Origin: Angiostrongylus vasorum
Taxonomy: Eukaryota > Nematoda > Chromadorea > Rhabditida > Metastrongylidae
Reading direction: 5' to 3'
Length of the DNA: 64,000 bases
Assembly (NCBI GenBank): GCA_018806985.1
Contig: JADANN010000462.1
Span: 186,001-250,000, forward strand
Part shown: positions 1-11,989 of the stretch, in pieces
How the letters are laid out: each line of letters starts with the position of its first letter
Position numbering within the stretch: the first letter of the stretch is position 1
Translations under genes and position numbers: made by a program
Notes under the pieces: model-generated
Databases searched by the model: none
What the model saw: only the letters and a program-made list of their open reading frames with translations
Told to the model about the DNA's origin: nothing

Positions 1-172
1 ATTGTATATAGGTGATTTATACTCATCGAACGACAGGGAAAAAGTCTCTTTTTACAATCCTGTTATGTTCACAACCTTTCAAATCCACCAATTATTCAAA
101 AAACATTTAAGGCTGGAAATTAAGCGTCTGGTCAAGCGGCAGCGCTGCTAGACGCCTTAACTCTGCCATGAG

Positions 173-2635
173 TTAAACTTTATATGTTCCAGAAACACGT
201 AAACACTGATCAACATAATCTAATGCAGCGCTACTGGGAATAACAAATGCTCCTATTGCCAATGCACTCCAGAATAATATTTTGCAACGAACCTGACGAA
301 TAGCTATCCTCAAATCTTGATCATCAACTGCTTTAACATCACTAGCTAGTGCAACCAGGTGAATACCTTCCCGCAAAACGTCCGTAGATTGGTAAAGACG
401 CTCACAAACTTTCTAAATGAATAGGTATATTCGAACAAATTTTTGAAACCTCACGTCTTCTACCTAAAACCAAGAAAAAAGAAACAGAACAAAGAAGAAA
501 CACATAACGCCGCCACGAACCTGCAATCCACCACAGCGAACGAATATTTCTGCAGCAGTTTGACTAGCCATAACGACATTCAGTAAAGCAAAGATCCGAT
601 AAAGCAGCCTTCCTTGATCTTTTGCGTTATCTGCTAAAGCCAACAGCCCACCATCTGTCGAACCAATAAGAAGCTCAATAAAGCGTCCACCGTATGACTG
701 CACGATATGTTGCTGAAAAGAAAACATAATAGCGACGTAAACATAAAAAACAAATGAATAAGAAGACCAAGAAACAAAAACTGTAAAAAAGTTAAAGTTA
801 TATAAGAGGATCAATACTTTAGCACTGTTGTCTTTTCGAGCAAGAAGTTGCAACGAATGGAGTACAAACAATGTTCTTTTTCGGTCAGGTTTTTCCTTCA
901 GAATATGAAGTAGTGCGTCAAGGACTGCTCCAGGCTGCATTTGTTTTGCATATGTTATACATTTAGCTCCTTCTGGACCGTTGAAATCGAAAAGAGTATG
1001 CAAGGTGAGCGCAGCAGCCCAGTTCAAGTTCACTCTGTAGCACAACATGAAAATTAGATGAAATCTGCTTGTAGAAAAGTAAAGAAAAAAAAACAAAGAT
1101 AAGTGCGCGGAAATATCATACTTGGCAAAATGAGCGATAATGTAGATGAATTCCGACGTATTCTTATCTGAGGCCAGATGCATTACCACTCTTAAAGTGC
1201 TCGGATTCCTACTCAGATAAAAGATGGCGTTGAGCAGTAAATTACTTGTTTGCAGAGAATTTTGGCGACGAAACTAAAAAAGAAAGAGGAATCATAAACT
1301 GTACGGGAAGATAAAGATAGAAAAGCAGTTAAGTTATAGAAAGAAGCTTTGTGCAAAAAACCGAACTATAGAATAAACGGACTGGAAAACAAATTCAGTA
1401 GAGTCAAGAAAAACTGAGAAAACCTGCTCTAAAAAATACAAGGATGGTAGAACAGCGCAAATACGATATGAATTAGGCATAAGATTAAAACACATAATGT
1501 GAAAAACAAAGATAAGGACCTAAGAAAACGTAAATAGGCGTTGTGACATTTCAAGTAGATATGTTTGATAAGGTTAAACATAAAAGGATAAAGCTCTCGA
1601 AACTAATCAATCCCTGAGGGATGCGCCATGCATTCGACTTCATTAAGCATCGTCGGAGGTGATTGAATGCATATCTAGCCTTTATAACAACTCGCAGTAG
1701 CCTACCGATAAATCCAGACACTGCTGCTATCCTCTCAGACAAGGCCGGTACAAATTTGGCGACACCGGAGGGACGGAGGACTTGGTGGGCCTGGGGTGCG
1801 GGGCCGATCCCATGTCTATTGTAAGGCTCTTACGACCATTGCGCCTCACGTGCGCCATCTTTGATAAAGTTGCGTAAAGAAAAAAAATACAGCACTAGAA
1901 CTTCAGAGAATTCAGACCAAAATTAGCGAAATGCGAGCAGTTTAAACGAATAATGTAAAGAAATGGCCTAGCACAAGATGCTAACAGGGGGTCGACTCAC
2001 GTTAGGATCAATGATATTCTTTAGAAGTTGCGTAATGAGCAAAAGCAACTTGTGGACGCTGCCCATATCCACGAATTGAAGCATATTCCGCTGAGCATAA
2101 TGGCAGATACACTGGATGATTTTGAACTGATCATTACTATAGAAGTTATTTATGGAATAAGCAATGTTTCTCCGAACTTCCTGGATGGTAGCCGGATCAA
2201 CATTCTCTGTACATGGAGGTGTAGACGCAGAAGAAGAAAACTGCGACTGGGGCCGCTGAATTTTAAAGTTAAAGGGTTTGATCATAGTGCACATCATCTT
2301 AGTAGATGAAAACTGCTCACCAATTCAGTAAAACTGGAGTCCTGAGGACAGGATGCTGCATTGGCGTTTAGAGTCGTTTGCACGCTCATCACAGAAACGA
2401 GGTCATCTTGCATGCTTACATGGGACATCACCGAAGGTGCTGCAGACTGTATCTGGAGCAACGATGAAGAACCTAACGCCGATGAAAACCATTCCAAATC
2501 CTTAAAACTCAACAAAACTCACAGGGGGAATTGGCATATACAGCATTGTACGGGCCATTCATCCAATGATTTGTGTGATCTGATTGAGGAACTCGAGATG
2601 GAGATCGAGGGTAGCTAGGAGGGTAGATGTGTGGC
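173..2635 (-). CDS. Divergent beta-catenin-like armadillo-repeat protein, partial
   Basis: Six exons on the minus strand, in transcript order 2635..2321, 2255..2001, 1273..1122, 1034..818, 712..521 and 412..173. All joins from 2321 onward keep phase. The product (about 420 residues visible) is helical. It carries armadillo-type patterns: an AAALTLHTLF helix followed by EGAK, a LFVLHSLQLLARKDNSAK helix, then GGRFIELL and AEIFVRCGGLQ. These line up in order with the beta-catenin segments LHNLLLHQEGAK, LQILAYGNQESK and IVEAGGMQAL, which places the region around the middle armadillo repeats. Family role: beta-catenins bind TCF/POP-1, cadherin and Axin; divergent nematode members (SYS-1, WRM-1, BAR-1) split these roles. 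The frame ends in TAA at 173-175, but a good donor (CAG|GTTCGT) at 292 suggests the gene may continue off the left edge. The first exon is Ser/Pro-rich and reads only with a 1-nt frameshift near 2515. I cannot assign it to one of the four C. elegans paralogues; the divergence favours SYS-1-like over HMP-2-like. Confidence 0.72.
1590..1857 (-). mobile_element. SINE-A copy 1 (tRNA-derived SINE)
   Basis: Full-length copy of a ~265-nt repeat on the minus strand. The head at about 1857 carries the tRNA-like part with a B-box-like GGGATCGGCCCC. The tail at about 1590 ends in the family-typical run CCTCAGGGATTGATTAG. It sits in the intron between the exons ending at 2001 and starting at 1273 of the beta-catenin-like gene. 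Confidence 0.75.
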
Positions 2636-2639
2636 CTGT

Positions 2640-3590
2640 AATGAAAACATTAAATTCGGATTTAGCGCTCAACTGAGCCAGTCTAGCGTATCACAATGAA
2701 GAAGCAAGGAGAAAAGAATACTTGTGACCTCATATGAAGCCAGAAACAGATCAATATGAGTATGAAGAGAGATAAGAAATCATCACATGTTTTGCCTGCA
2801 AGCCGGTGGATATTGCTGCATCATCTCCGGTTTAGGATATTGTGGAAAACGTGAAGTCGAAGCAATCTAAACACAGTAAACGATCAGAAACAAAAAAATA
2901 CACAATAGTAACAAAAAAATCAGAAAGGTAAGCATTGCTAAGGGTATAAAATGCAGATAAACTTGGATACAACTTCGAGTCCACCAAAGGGCTGCTTGTC
3001 CTCCTGGGTTGAAAAAATGCAAATGAACATGAGTAATGGACAAGCTATCACCTGCTGATCATACACTCTTTGTGCATCCATAGAACACAAGCAAAGCTTC
3101 GTGCTGGAAGCACCGCTCCGAAGATATCGAAACGGCTACAGTGCGAAGATCGAGCCCCGGCTACTCAATACAAAAGTGATCTCGTAAAACAAACGCTGAT
3201 TGTCGGAATCCTAGAAAGGACGTAAAGCACAGCGAGTATAGACTTGTATGGAACCAAAAAACGGGTGAAATATATAGGAAATAGATATGAAGCGTTATAT
3301 GGATTTAATCACCACAAGAAGACATAGTAAAAGACGTGTGGACCACTTCAATTGGTTTAATTTTGTTCATTTCAAACCTTTTAGCTTAAAATTACTGTCG
3401 AAACAAAAAAGGTGAAAAACCGAAATCGGAAGACCATTCAACGACGTTGGTGGCAGGCTAGGAAACCCCGTAAAACCGAGTAACTCCGAAGACAAACGGA
3501 ACAGAAGGAAACAAGAACAGATGAGACGTGTAAAAACACAGCAGAACTAACTGGTACTACCTCAAAACGAGTTGGAATTTCCGGGCCAAA
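2640..3590. other. No gene recognised; 5' flank or long intron of the beta-catenin-like gene
   Basis: AT-rich sequence with no open frame bounded by convincing splice sites and no repeat shared with the rest of the window. Earlier exons of the minus-strand armadillo gene may lie here, but none stands out. Confidence 0.4.
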
Positions 3591-3599
3591 TTACCGTCG

Positions 3600-3870
3600 G
3601 CGGGTGGATTCAAATTCTAGCGTCCCCCCTCCAACGACCCTGATCGAGCGTCTGCCACGCCCCGCCGCCGCAACGCTCTCTCGTGCGAGCGCCCCGCGCT
3701 GCGACTCTGCCGCAAGCGCGCTCTATCGTGTAATCAACACACACTGCGACTCCGCCGTGTGCACGCGCCCTGCATGCCCTCGTCGTCTCGCTGCGCGCCT
3801 CTGCCCAGGGGCCAGCACTCGACGTGTGGAGAGCCTTCGAGTGTTCCGAGTGGCCGTTCCAGAAGGTGAC
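3600..3870. other. GC-rich island upstream of the beta-catenin-like gene
   Basis: About 270 nt of strongly GC- and CpG-rich DNA in otherwise AT-rich surroundings, with runs such as CGCCCCGCCGCCGC and GCGAGCGCCCCGCGC. Open frames cross it on both strands, as expected from base composition, but their protein (Arg/Ala/Pro/Cys-rich) matches no family I know. It lies about 1 kb upstream of the first visible exon of the minus-strand armadillo gene, so a promoter or 5' UTR is one reading. A GC-rich repeat is another. Confidence 0.4.
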
Positions 3871-3989
3871 CAACTCTCACTTATTCCTGTAAATTTGGCT
3901 TCTATGCTCTGTACGGAAAATATACTTCAAAGATGCACTTTTCCCACCAATTCTTGTACGAACGTAGGAGAAGAACTCAGTTAAATTCG

Positions 3990-6120
3990 ATTTGCTCCTT
4001 CAATATGGGAATATCGAGTAAATGCTCAAAGCTGTTCGGCACCTAGAATCCGGTAAAAGTGCGTAGGTCTTTGGACAAAAGATGGGAGTGACCATTTCGC
4101 TAATTTTCGATTTCTGGTGCTGTTAAAGCGTCAAACATTTCCCTAACCAGGTAAGGTCACGGGAGTTTTGAATTGTTCGCAGAATTATCTGTGAAACGTC
4201 CCAACACGAGACGTATTGTTCAGATGTGGTACTATCATCATCATGGCGCCAGCTAGATCGTACGCATCAGAATCCTTGTTTTACTAATCTTTAGGAAGCC
4301 CGGAGGGTGCTTTGAGTACGAGGACGGACCGCCGTGGTCATGCAGCGTCGACTTTTTTTATCATTCGAGAATTCGCATGTTAGGGACCTCATGCCCCTTA
4401 TCGTCTATGGGATTGGTTGACAGGACTCCAAATGTTGGCATTTATCCATCCCTGTGATGAACTCTGAAGGCGACTTGGTCCATTGTCCAAACCTCTCTAC
4501 TTCTTTTACACGTCGTAGTTTCTTGTAGTTCCGTAAGTTTCGAATAAGTGGCGTCCCTCCCTGAAGGTGAAGTAGTGTTTCAACGCAGGGTCCAGTCGCT
4601 TCGGTTGAAATCGCACTATTCTCGTGTTCTACGGATCACCGTCGAGATAATACTCGTCGTGTACTCATTTGAATTCAAATTTACCTCGAACGGACAGGTT
4701 TCTCGCGTCGCTGTCATAAAAAACACGCGTATATCCGACAACGTCCATTAAGTCCTCCATGCCGCCGCCGTATATTTCATATGTATCGATCGATTGAAGT
4801 ATGCATATTTGCGCTTGAACTCAACCACTTATGGTACTTTGTGTCTGACCTGTCCATTAAGTGAATCAGAGATCGTGAATTGTTGCACATGGCGCCTACC
4901 CATCGGTATATTTTCAAAGTGGCCGGAATTATTTTCGCTGTTGTTGTCTAGCTTATGGGTAATGGACTGAGGGAGGAACTAACTCTGGAGAAACAAAAGT
5001 TTCCGAAAGTGGCAGTAGTAAGTGGACAGTCAACTTTGTTCTTAATTTGGAGTTGGGCGAAATTTGCACCTTTCACCTTCGAATATAATACCTACAGTAT
5101 ACATAATATACTGCAGTGCGAGAAATACCTTGGGATCGCTATTTCTACTATTGTTTTTTTACATTCCTCACAACAACAGGGTCTTTAGGGCATTAAATAT
5201 TAGTCAAGCATGGGACGAGTTCTGGTCTATTTGGCTAGAGCATGTGAAAAAAAAAGAGCCTTGAGTTTAATTTCAATGGGACCATGGAAGGAATCGTTCC
5301 TAGCGCGCCATTGTTGCTTAACGAAACGAAATATTTTTTGAATACTTTGGCTGTGTATACCATGGTTGGGAAGTCCATGTAACAAACGACATAGCTCCAG
5401 CGCTAAACGGTGGGAAACAGCTTGAGGAACATACAAGACCATCGAGGATGAATTTGTGGGAGATTCTTAAGCGTATGTGCAAAATCAATGTTATAGAATT
5501 GGGTCATGCTATTGATGACCTTGATAAAGAGCAAAGATTGCAGGCAGTTAGAGCAACAAACAACGAAATTGCGACTTCTAAACTGCGAATGGGTTTCTTA
5601 CAGGTTTTCCATCTCGCGGGTCTCTTCTAATCTGGTTTTCATCGTTAAAGAGATGCTGTGAATATGGCTTCCCTGTCGTATGAAAAAAAGTGCGAAGTAG
5701 TTTCTCTTCCTCACCTTGTTATCACCTTAGCAAAAAAGTTAAATTTATTCACGGCAGTGAGTTTTTCGGTAATTGCCAGCAAGTTCTCCATACCTGGAAG
5801 AGCGAAGGAGTGAAGACTTTTCGAGAAGTGGGAGATGTTAGATTCCCTAAAATTGTTTATTCCTTCCAAATTTGTGGAAAAATTGGTTTGAAATTTCAAG
5901 GCGAGCGCAGCAGTCTTTAGCACATAACGCCCGATATGTATGCACTTCTGTGCAATGCAACCCGTCAGCGGCAAAGTGGACGAAGTGCATTGCACCCATG
6001 CATTGCTTTTCCAGTAATTGATTATGCCACACAAAGCCTCAGCTTAACTGGGTTCAACGACCATTTGTGCTCCCCAGATCAATCCTGTTGATGGGTAATT
6101 GCTGGTAGCACTGGTAGATA
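3990..6120. other. No confirmed gene; one candidate coding fragment
   Basis: Mostly unrecognised AT-rich sequence. The only stretch with protein-like composition is plus-strand 5400-5602: hydrophilic and helix-like, containing EEHTRPSRMNLWEILKRM and DDLDKEQRLQAVRA, and ending at a possible donor (CTTACAG|GTTTTC). I do not recognise the family. It could be one exon or a transposon remnant. Confidence 0.3.
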
Positions 6121-6125
6121 GAAAA

Positions 6126-6285
6126 CATGGCTGAGAGAATGCGAAACAGAAGGACCCGCATGGTGTGGTGGTGAACGCGTCAGCCGGCGGAAAGGGTAGT
6201 AACGCGTTCGTTCCCCAACGCAGACACCTACGGTCCCGAGTTTTGCAGATATCTGAGCATCATTATGGTTGTATCATTACTACGC
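6126..6285 (+). mobile_element. SINE-B copy 1
   Basis: Head CTGAGAGAATGCGAAACAGA, then the promoter-like part CATGGTGTGGTGGTGAACGC (A-box region) and CGCGTTCGTTCCCC (B-box region), ending in the family 3' end GCAGATATCTGAGCATCA followed by TTATGGTTGTATC. Very close to the copy at 28288-28445. Confidence 0.75.
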
Positions 6286-6289
6286 TTAA

Positions 6290-7425
6290 TGACAGCTTTT
6301 TCGTTACGGTAAGGTGGCGAGTCATCGCGTGGGCTTCTACAGAGTGGCCTGATCATTTGTTAATCAACGTGCTTCAACACAGTTTGTTAGAAAGGCTATT
6401 ATTACCACAACCTTTTATTGATATATTCAAGGTTGTGCTCAATAATACTTTCTTAGAATATGCAATTAGAACACATACAAGACATGCCAAGCTTTACAAG
6501 ACCTACGTAGGAAGAACGGTCTAGAACTTTTAAACCTCAGTTGCATACAATTCTTTACATAGAAATTACACTTCATAGTAAAGTAGTAGACTCCTGTGAT
6601 GAGTACTTGAACACTCTAAACAACAATGCTGACTAGAATGACTGCTTCCAACACTAACCTGCTAGGCATGTCTTGTTCCGCATTTGCAATCGTAGTTCAT
6701 TGATATCGCCTGCTAAGATAGTCTCCACCTTCTGAACCTACTGGTATCACCTTTTTCAACGAGGCGAGAAGTCCGCGATGTGGAAGCACTCCCGCTTTCA
6801 GCGTAATGCAATTTCATATCAAAGTCATCAAGCGAGGTGCTCCGAATGTCATCACTACACATCTTCCGTGAGCTTAAGGCTGCTAAGAGCACCCTCCCCC
6901 GGTTGAAACTTTTTTTCAATAACGTAAGGCATTGATTAGTTGACGGAAAAGTCTTCATCTTGATTTGTGGTGTCCTTTATATCTTCACACTTTAACACCA
7001 TCATACTGTTTCCCTAAATGTGCTGAAAAGAAGGGTCTTTCTTTGCTAACGAAGGATTTGTGTAGCTTAGAGAATCCTCAACACTGCTTCCTCTTTTTTT
7101 TCTCCAAAATTTCTATTCAGAAGCTCCAATTTGTAGAACATCGTACGCGTATCGGCAAAATAGGAGTTGCCCTTCATACCCTTTTTTGCTTCGTCGGCTA
7201 ACCCCTTCACTTCATTTAACCATCGCTATCCATGTCACCATGCATGTCTTATGTACGTGTGCACGTCTGTACCTACAAAAATTCACAGAATTGCTTGAGA
7301 GAAAACTTTCCTTAAAGAAAACTTGTACTGGTGCACTTGAAACTGGAAAGTGAGTCGTCTACGCAGAAGAATCATGCGGACATCAACACGAATTCCATAT
7401 CACTGATATTTTGGGAATCAAGAAA
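6290..7425. other. No gene recognised
   Basis: AT-rich sequence with scattered short frames on both strands. None is bounded by good splice signals or matches a family I know. Confidence 0.4.
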
Positions 7426-7429
7426 AGTC

Positions 7430-7464
7430 CTCTCTCTCTCTGTCTTCTCCTCCCTTTGTCTCCT

Positions 7465-7504
<40 letters not shown>
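7430..7504. repeat. (CT)n microsatellite
   Basis: A CT-rich tract that becomes a pure (CT)n run in its second half. The Ser/Leu-rich open frame across it is a product of the repeat, not a gene. Confidence 0.9.
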
Positions 7505-7505
<1 letters not shown>

Positions 7506-7864
7506 GGTTGTGTGTATGTATGACTTCTCGAGATAGCCGTGCTAGTGCATTACCAAAGGCAGTCGACTGCTCTTTTGGATTTGATTGATATTTAAGACCT
7601 TGGTATTAGTACTACAATAATATTTATAGGTGCTTCCGGTTCGCAACTACGTCTCCTCAGTTTAGGAGACTCCGCTGGGAGCGATGAACTCTACCATATA
7701 TCGTAAATGCATCTAATAACGGTGACTGGGAAGTGTTGAATGGGGTACAGACCATCCATGTCGGATGTCCACTATGATGGAGTTTTCTGGTCGATTGGTT
7801 CGATGTGAGAAGTAACGTTGACCCTAAGCGTAAAACCTTTGTGGTAGGTGATAATGATACGTTT

Positions 7865-8125
7865 GCTCCAGGATGGATTCTCCGTTGAAGAGAATTATTT
7901 TCTCATCGGGCAATCACTATCAACAACAACCATCCTATGTAAAAAGAGCGCTGTATGATGAGGTTGTCTCACTCGAACGCTGCTCCACCAGAGAATACTC
8001 AACTCGACACTACGACGAAGACACTACATCGAGAAGACAAACGACTTTCGATCATCGACCCGGACCATTGGCCCTGAGGAAGACAAAGACGTCGAAACGT
8101 TAGCCGAATAAACCTTTTCATCAAC
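7865..8125 (+). mobile_element. TIR-element family, one-ended copy
   Basis: The internal part (CAACAACAACCATCCTATGT … CGACGAAGACAC … TCGAGAAGACAAACGAC) and one terminus (AAGACGTCGAAACGTTAGCC then GAATAAA) match the element at 32338-32645. The opposite terminal repeat is missing, so this copy is truncated. No coding capacity of its own. Confidence 0.65.
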
Positions 8126-8129
8126 CTCA

Positions 8130-10500
8130 TATTAGCTTAAAAATCCAAGATGGTATTGACTATTAGTGCCGAGGTTAAATGACCTGAATGAATGAAAAAT
8201 TTTTTGAAGTAAAACCTTGGGTCTCCAGACGTTCAAGTCACCATGGTTGTAATAATAATAGTAGTAATAGTAATATGGCAATAATGCCATATTAAAAATA
8301 ATAATAAAAATAGATATTAGATGGCAATAATTGTGCCGGTTCCGGAAACTGTACGTCACGTGCCTTTGCTTCGTATAGGGTTAGCCCACTATACAATGGT
8401 CATTGTTTCAGATTATCTGCGTAGAATGTGTGGGTAATCTTATTCTTCACAGGTCCACACAAAATTTTTCTGTGTACAGAAGAATACTGAGTATTGTGGA
8501 ATCTGTAAAATCTTACGTCAGGCGGACTGTAGGGAGGACGTCCTCCGGCAACACATGGACACTTTTGTCATGATTTTTTAGAAGAAAATAACATAACGGC
8601 ATAGCTAATCCGAAAAACAGCAAAAAAACCATCCCAGAAAATAAGTAGCAAGGCCCAGCGATTTTGGCACCTACCCGTTTCAGTAGTAATCAAAGAGGGC
8701 AATACATGTCCTACCATCTAGAAAAGTGGAACTACGATGATACTTAAGTTGGAAACGTGCACATTGAATTTTGGACACTGAGGACAGTCAGGTGCTCTCC
8801 TTTCGTGGAAGTGGGATTCACGAAGCTTTTCTGGTGAGCTTCAGCGAAAATTGATCTGATCATTGTCCCATTTGTGTCAAACTGTTAGTGAACAGCGTTC
8901 TAAACAAGGAAACACAACATCATGCACAAACGGTGATCTGCGGTTCCACAGTTTTCTCATTGCTCAGTAAGTATACTGATAAGTGTGACTAGTTGTGGAA
9001 GACGACTAAACGCGAACTATAACACCATAGTAAGGGTACTGCAAGTATTCCGTAGGAAGCTTTATCATGAGATCTGATCTCACCTTAAAAAGGGGAAAGG
9101 TTGTACGTCTGCAATGGAACGTACTGAGAAATATTTAGCTTGGTAACCCAATGTAGCAATTTGGGAAAGAAGAAACTTCCTTTCATACTTCAAATATCTC
9201 CTGTTCCTATTATATTATGGCGGAAAACACTCCAGAGTCAGGCTTGCAAAGGAAAGCAACAAAAAAAGAAATAGACAAATGGAGTGGGCGTCTACTATGA
9301 GTACTACATGGGAACACTGCACATGTCGTCGTCATCATTATGCAGAGCGGAAGCACCTTGCAAGATTAATCGTGTTTCGATATTTTACCCGCTCCAGCAC
9401 TAGTGGCACAGGTCTGGAAAATTGAAGAGGTCGACGCCCGACGCTCCCCCATCAACAACGAAAAGCATCAACGCCAAGTGAAAGGGCACTTGACGTAGCT
9501 AGATATACCTACAGCAGTATGACGGCTCGATGTACTTCATACCACGAGTGTGCAGCAAACTAGATGAATATCGGTCCACCACAACGATTGCTGCGCCTTA
9601 GTAGAATTCCTGAACGGCGTGGTGCGAATAATTGCACGACGAACTCCGTGGAGAATGAAGCCACCCATATACTATGTACTGCTGCTAGGATCTGCGCGGC
9701 ATGGAGTGCTCGGAAGTGCTGTTAAGCGACTGGGGCGTGAACATCAACGTTCAGACGTACAAGCCCTGCTGATTGTCTGTTTCCGTAGGAGTGAAGCAGC
9801 TAAGAACAGCTTTTCGTTTTTCTCGCTCATGCTTATAATCGTCGGTACGTGGATCGTATAGTTCCTGATAACGCAAAGGTTTTCAGCTGCAAAACGGTTT
9901 CACATTCTGCAAAGGGGACCCGTATTTTTCAAAGTCTGATTTTCCTGTTTTCGGAAATTTGAAACTCTCTTTTTCTTCGCTGGAAATAAACTTCGACAAC
10001 TTCTTATCAAGAATTAAGTTCTTCCACGTTTGGTCACTGCATTTCTCAGAGAAAAAATAGCCATCGTTTCCTGAGCCCTCGACTCAAAGAATCGATGATT
10101 ACATGGTCATTACACGACTGAGACTAAAAAAACCTTTAATGTGGTGGATTAGTTTTCCACTAACATAGTGCAAAAATTAGGGCCACGAAGTCACGAGTGA
10201 CGGAACTGACATCATCATTATGTGTAGAAGGAATTATCATTGTCCTTTTCCTTTAGTGACAAACGCTCACTCTTCCAAACTTGTGCTAAACGTCAGCCAC
10301 GATTTGTTGATGAACGCATAAATGAGTTTTGGAAGGTTCGTGGACATCAACGTGGTATGAATTACAGACAAATTTTGAAGGAAAATAGAAGCTGGCCCAT
10401 CCCTAAACTCTTCAATGGTGGCCGGTGAACGAGTCTACCGAATGGAAAGTTTAAAACTCATACGTTCTGCTTTACAATAATGCCTGCAGTTTTCAGTGCG
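8130..10500. other. No gene recognised
   Basis: Unassigned sequence with a few short frames (for example plus 9619-9861). None has convincing exon borders or family resemblance. No copy of the SINE families was seen here. Confidence 0.4.
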
Positions 10501-10504
10501 CTGA

Positions 10505-10740
10505 AAACGCAAACCTTTTAATTCATCCGCAGACACCAATAACAGTGTCTTCCACATAAAACGCCACTATGAACGGGAGAGGTTTCGCTTACACCGGCAT
10601 CGGAGGAATACAGTACAATGACGCCGAGATATTTGCAAAACTTGGAGCCCACGCCAGATTCGAACCTGCTAATACCTCTTCCGGGGGGCTCACGTGTTAC
10701 CCACTGCATCATTAAGGCGATGGCCTTGGCTTTCTCTCCG
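10505..10740 (-). mobile_element. SINE-B copy 2 with the best tRNA-like promoter
   Basis: Minus-strand copy with head GGCGGAGAGAAAGCCAAGGC, A-box-like TGATGCAGTGGGTAA and a textbook B box GGTTCGAATC, then the family 3' end CAAATATCTCGGCGTCATT. Of the SINE-B copies this keeps the clearest internal Pol III promoter. Confidence 0.75.
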
Positions 10741-10744
10741 CCAG

Positions 10745-11715
10745 TTTTTTAGCCTAACGGTGCCATCAGGAATTACTGGTCAATGAGAATGACCTAGGGA
10801 ACACAAACCGGGACTGAAGGCATCTAAGTGGAGGAATAATTTTAACAAATAGAAACAGATTGTACAGGTACAGTGTTCGAATGCTGCTGTTAGATGCTAC
10901 AAGTGACTGAATTTGTAGACTTCACCTATTTAATTTGAGATTATTAACAGAATTACCCATATCTTCTCAAACCGAATTTTTTGCTACCATAAGGTATTCT
11001 AGGGCAAGATTTCTCCCCCCCCACCTTGTTGAGCTGTCCTAATGAGGAGTCAGTGAAGACTTTCCCATTTCCACACAACGGATGAAGACAGGTCTCTAAT
11101 GTTTAACAGCTGATTAGGAAATCATGAGCAGAACCAGAGCGAAGAACGGTGTTTATAGGTATAACTACTCAACAACTTCACATTTGCGAGCAACACTTGT
11201 AATGACCTCTTCCAAGTGATTCTATTACTTCAGCGATAAAATTTCGACTACCTCTAAGCAAATTTTATGACAGAGATTAATAATAGTGAATCATTCCTTG
11301 AAAAAAGAGGGCTTAAGAAGGCTAGTTTGCGCTGGATTTCATAACCATGATGAAGACATGACCACGTAAAAAGTTTTCATATAGGAGGTTGGAATCGCGT
11401 CGTTACTAGAACTCAGTTTTCTTGACAAGTCGTGTTCTATGTTCGTGATTTATAAACAGATAGGAAATCGCAAGAGGCTCACCCGTCTAGCAAAAGTGAC
11501 ATGAACGATGCTCATGGCTATATAACGATTGATTACCATCCTAGAAATTATTATCGCACTATTAGCCTTAATGCGATGACACGTGAGATCACTAGAGGTC
11601 AGGCCAGAGATGCGTTTGTGGTCATACCGAGGTCCGGAGAAAGCCTCAGCACTCTCACGGCGAAAAGAAGTACGTGCTCTCATAGAAATATCAGAGCCAC
11701 AGCATATTAGAGCAA
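10745..11715. other. No gene recognised
   Basis: No supported exon, repeat copy or RNA gene seen. Two overlapping opposite-strand frames at 11450-11710 appear to be chance. Confidence 0.4.
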
Positions 11716-11718
11716 TAA

Positions 11719-11986
11719 AGCTCTAAAGCTCTCGGCGTTGATCAATCCCTGAGGGATGCGCCATGCATTCGACTTTAGTTAAGTATCGTTGGAGGTGATT
11801 GAATGCATATCTGGCCCTTACAATGACTCGCGGTGGCCTACTGATATATCGAGCCAGCACTGCTATCCTTCCAGACAAGTCTGGTACCAATTTGCCCACC
11901 CGGAGGGATGGAGGGCTTGGTGAGCCATGGGTGCGGATATCGATTCCATGTGTGTCGCAGTGGCGCCTCCAACCACTACACCACAT
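11719..11986 (-). mobile_element. SINE-A copy 2
   Basis: Minus-strand copy, tail at about 11719 (reading CCTCAGGGATTGATCAACGC on the element strand) and tRNA-like head near 11986 with GTAGTGGTTGGAGGCGCC (A-box region). Close to copies 4 and 8. Confidence 0.78.
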
Positions 11987-11989
11987 GAG

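Noticed and set aside
173..376. Short secreted or membrane peptide
   Set aside because: The frame is the 3' part of the last visible exon (412..173) of the armadillo-repeat gene; its upstream codons continue to an acceptor at 413.
3604..3984. 126-codon frame beginning with an ATG-less Met-like start region
   Set aside because: Open only because the island is GC-rich; the opposite strand is open too and neither product resembles a known protein.
7331..7588. Ser/Leu-rich open frame
   Set aside because: Produced by the (CT)n tract; no splice or start support.
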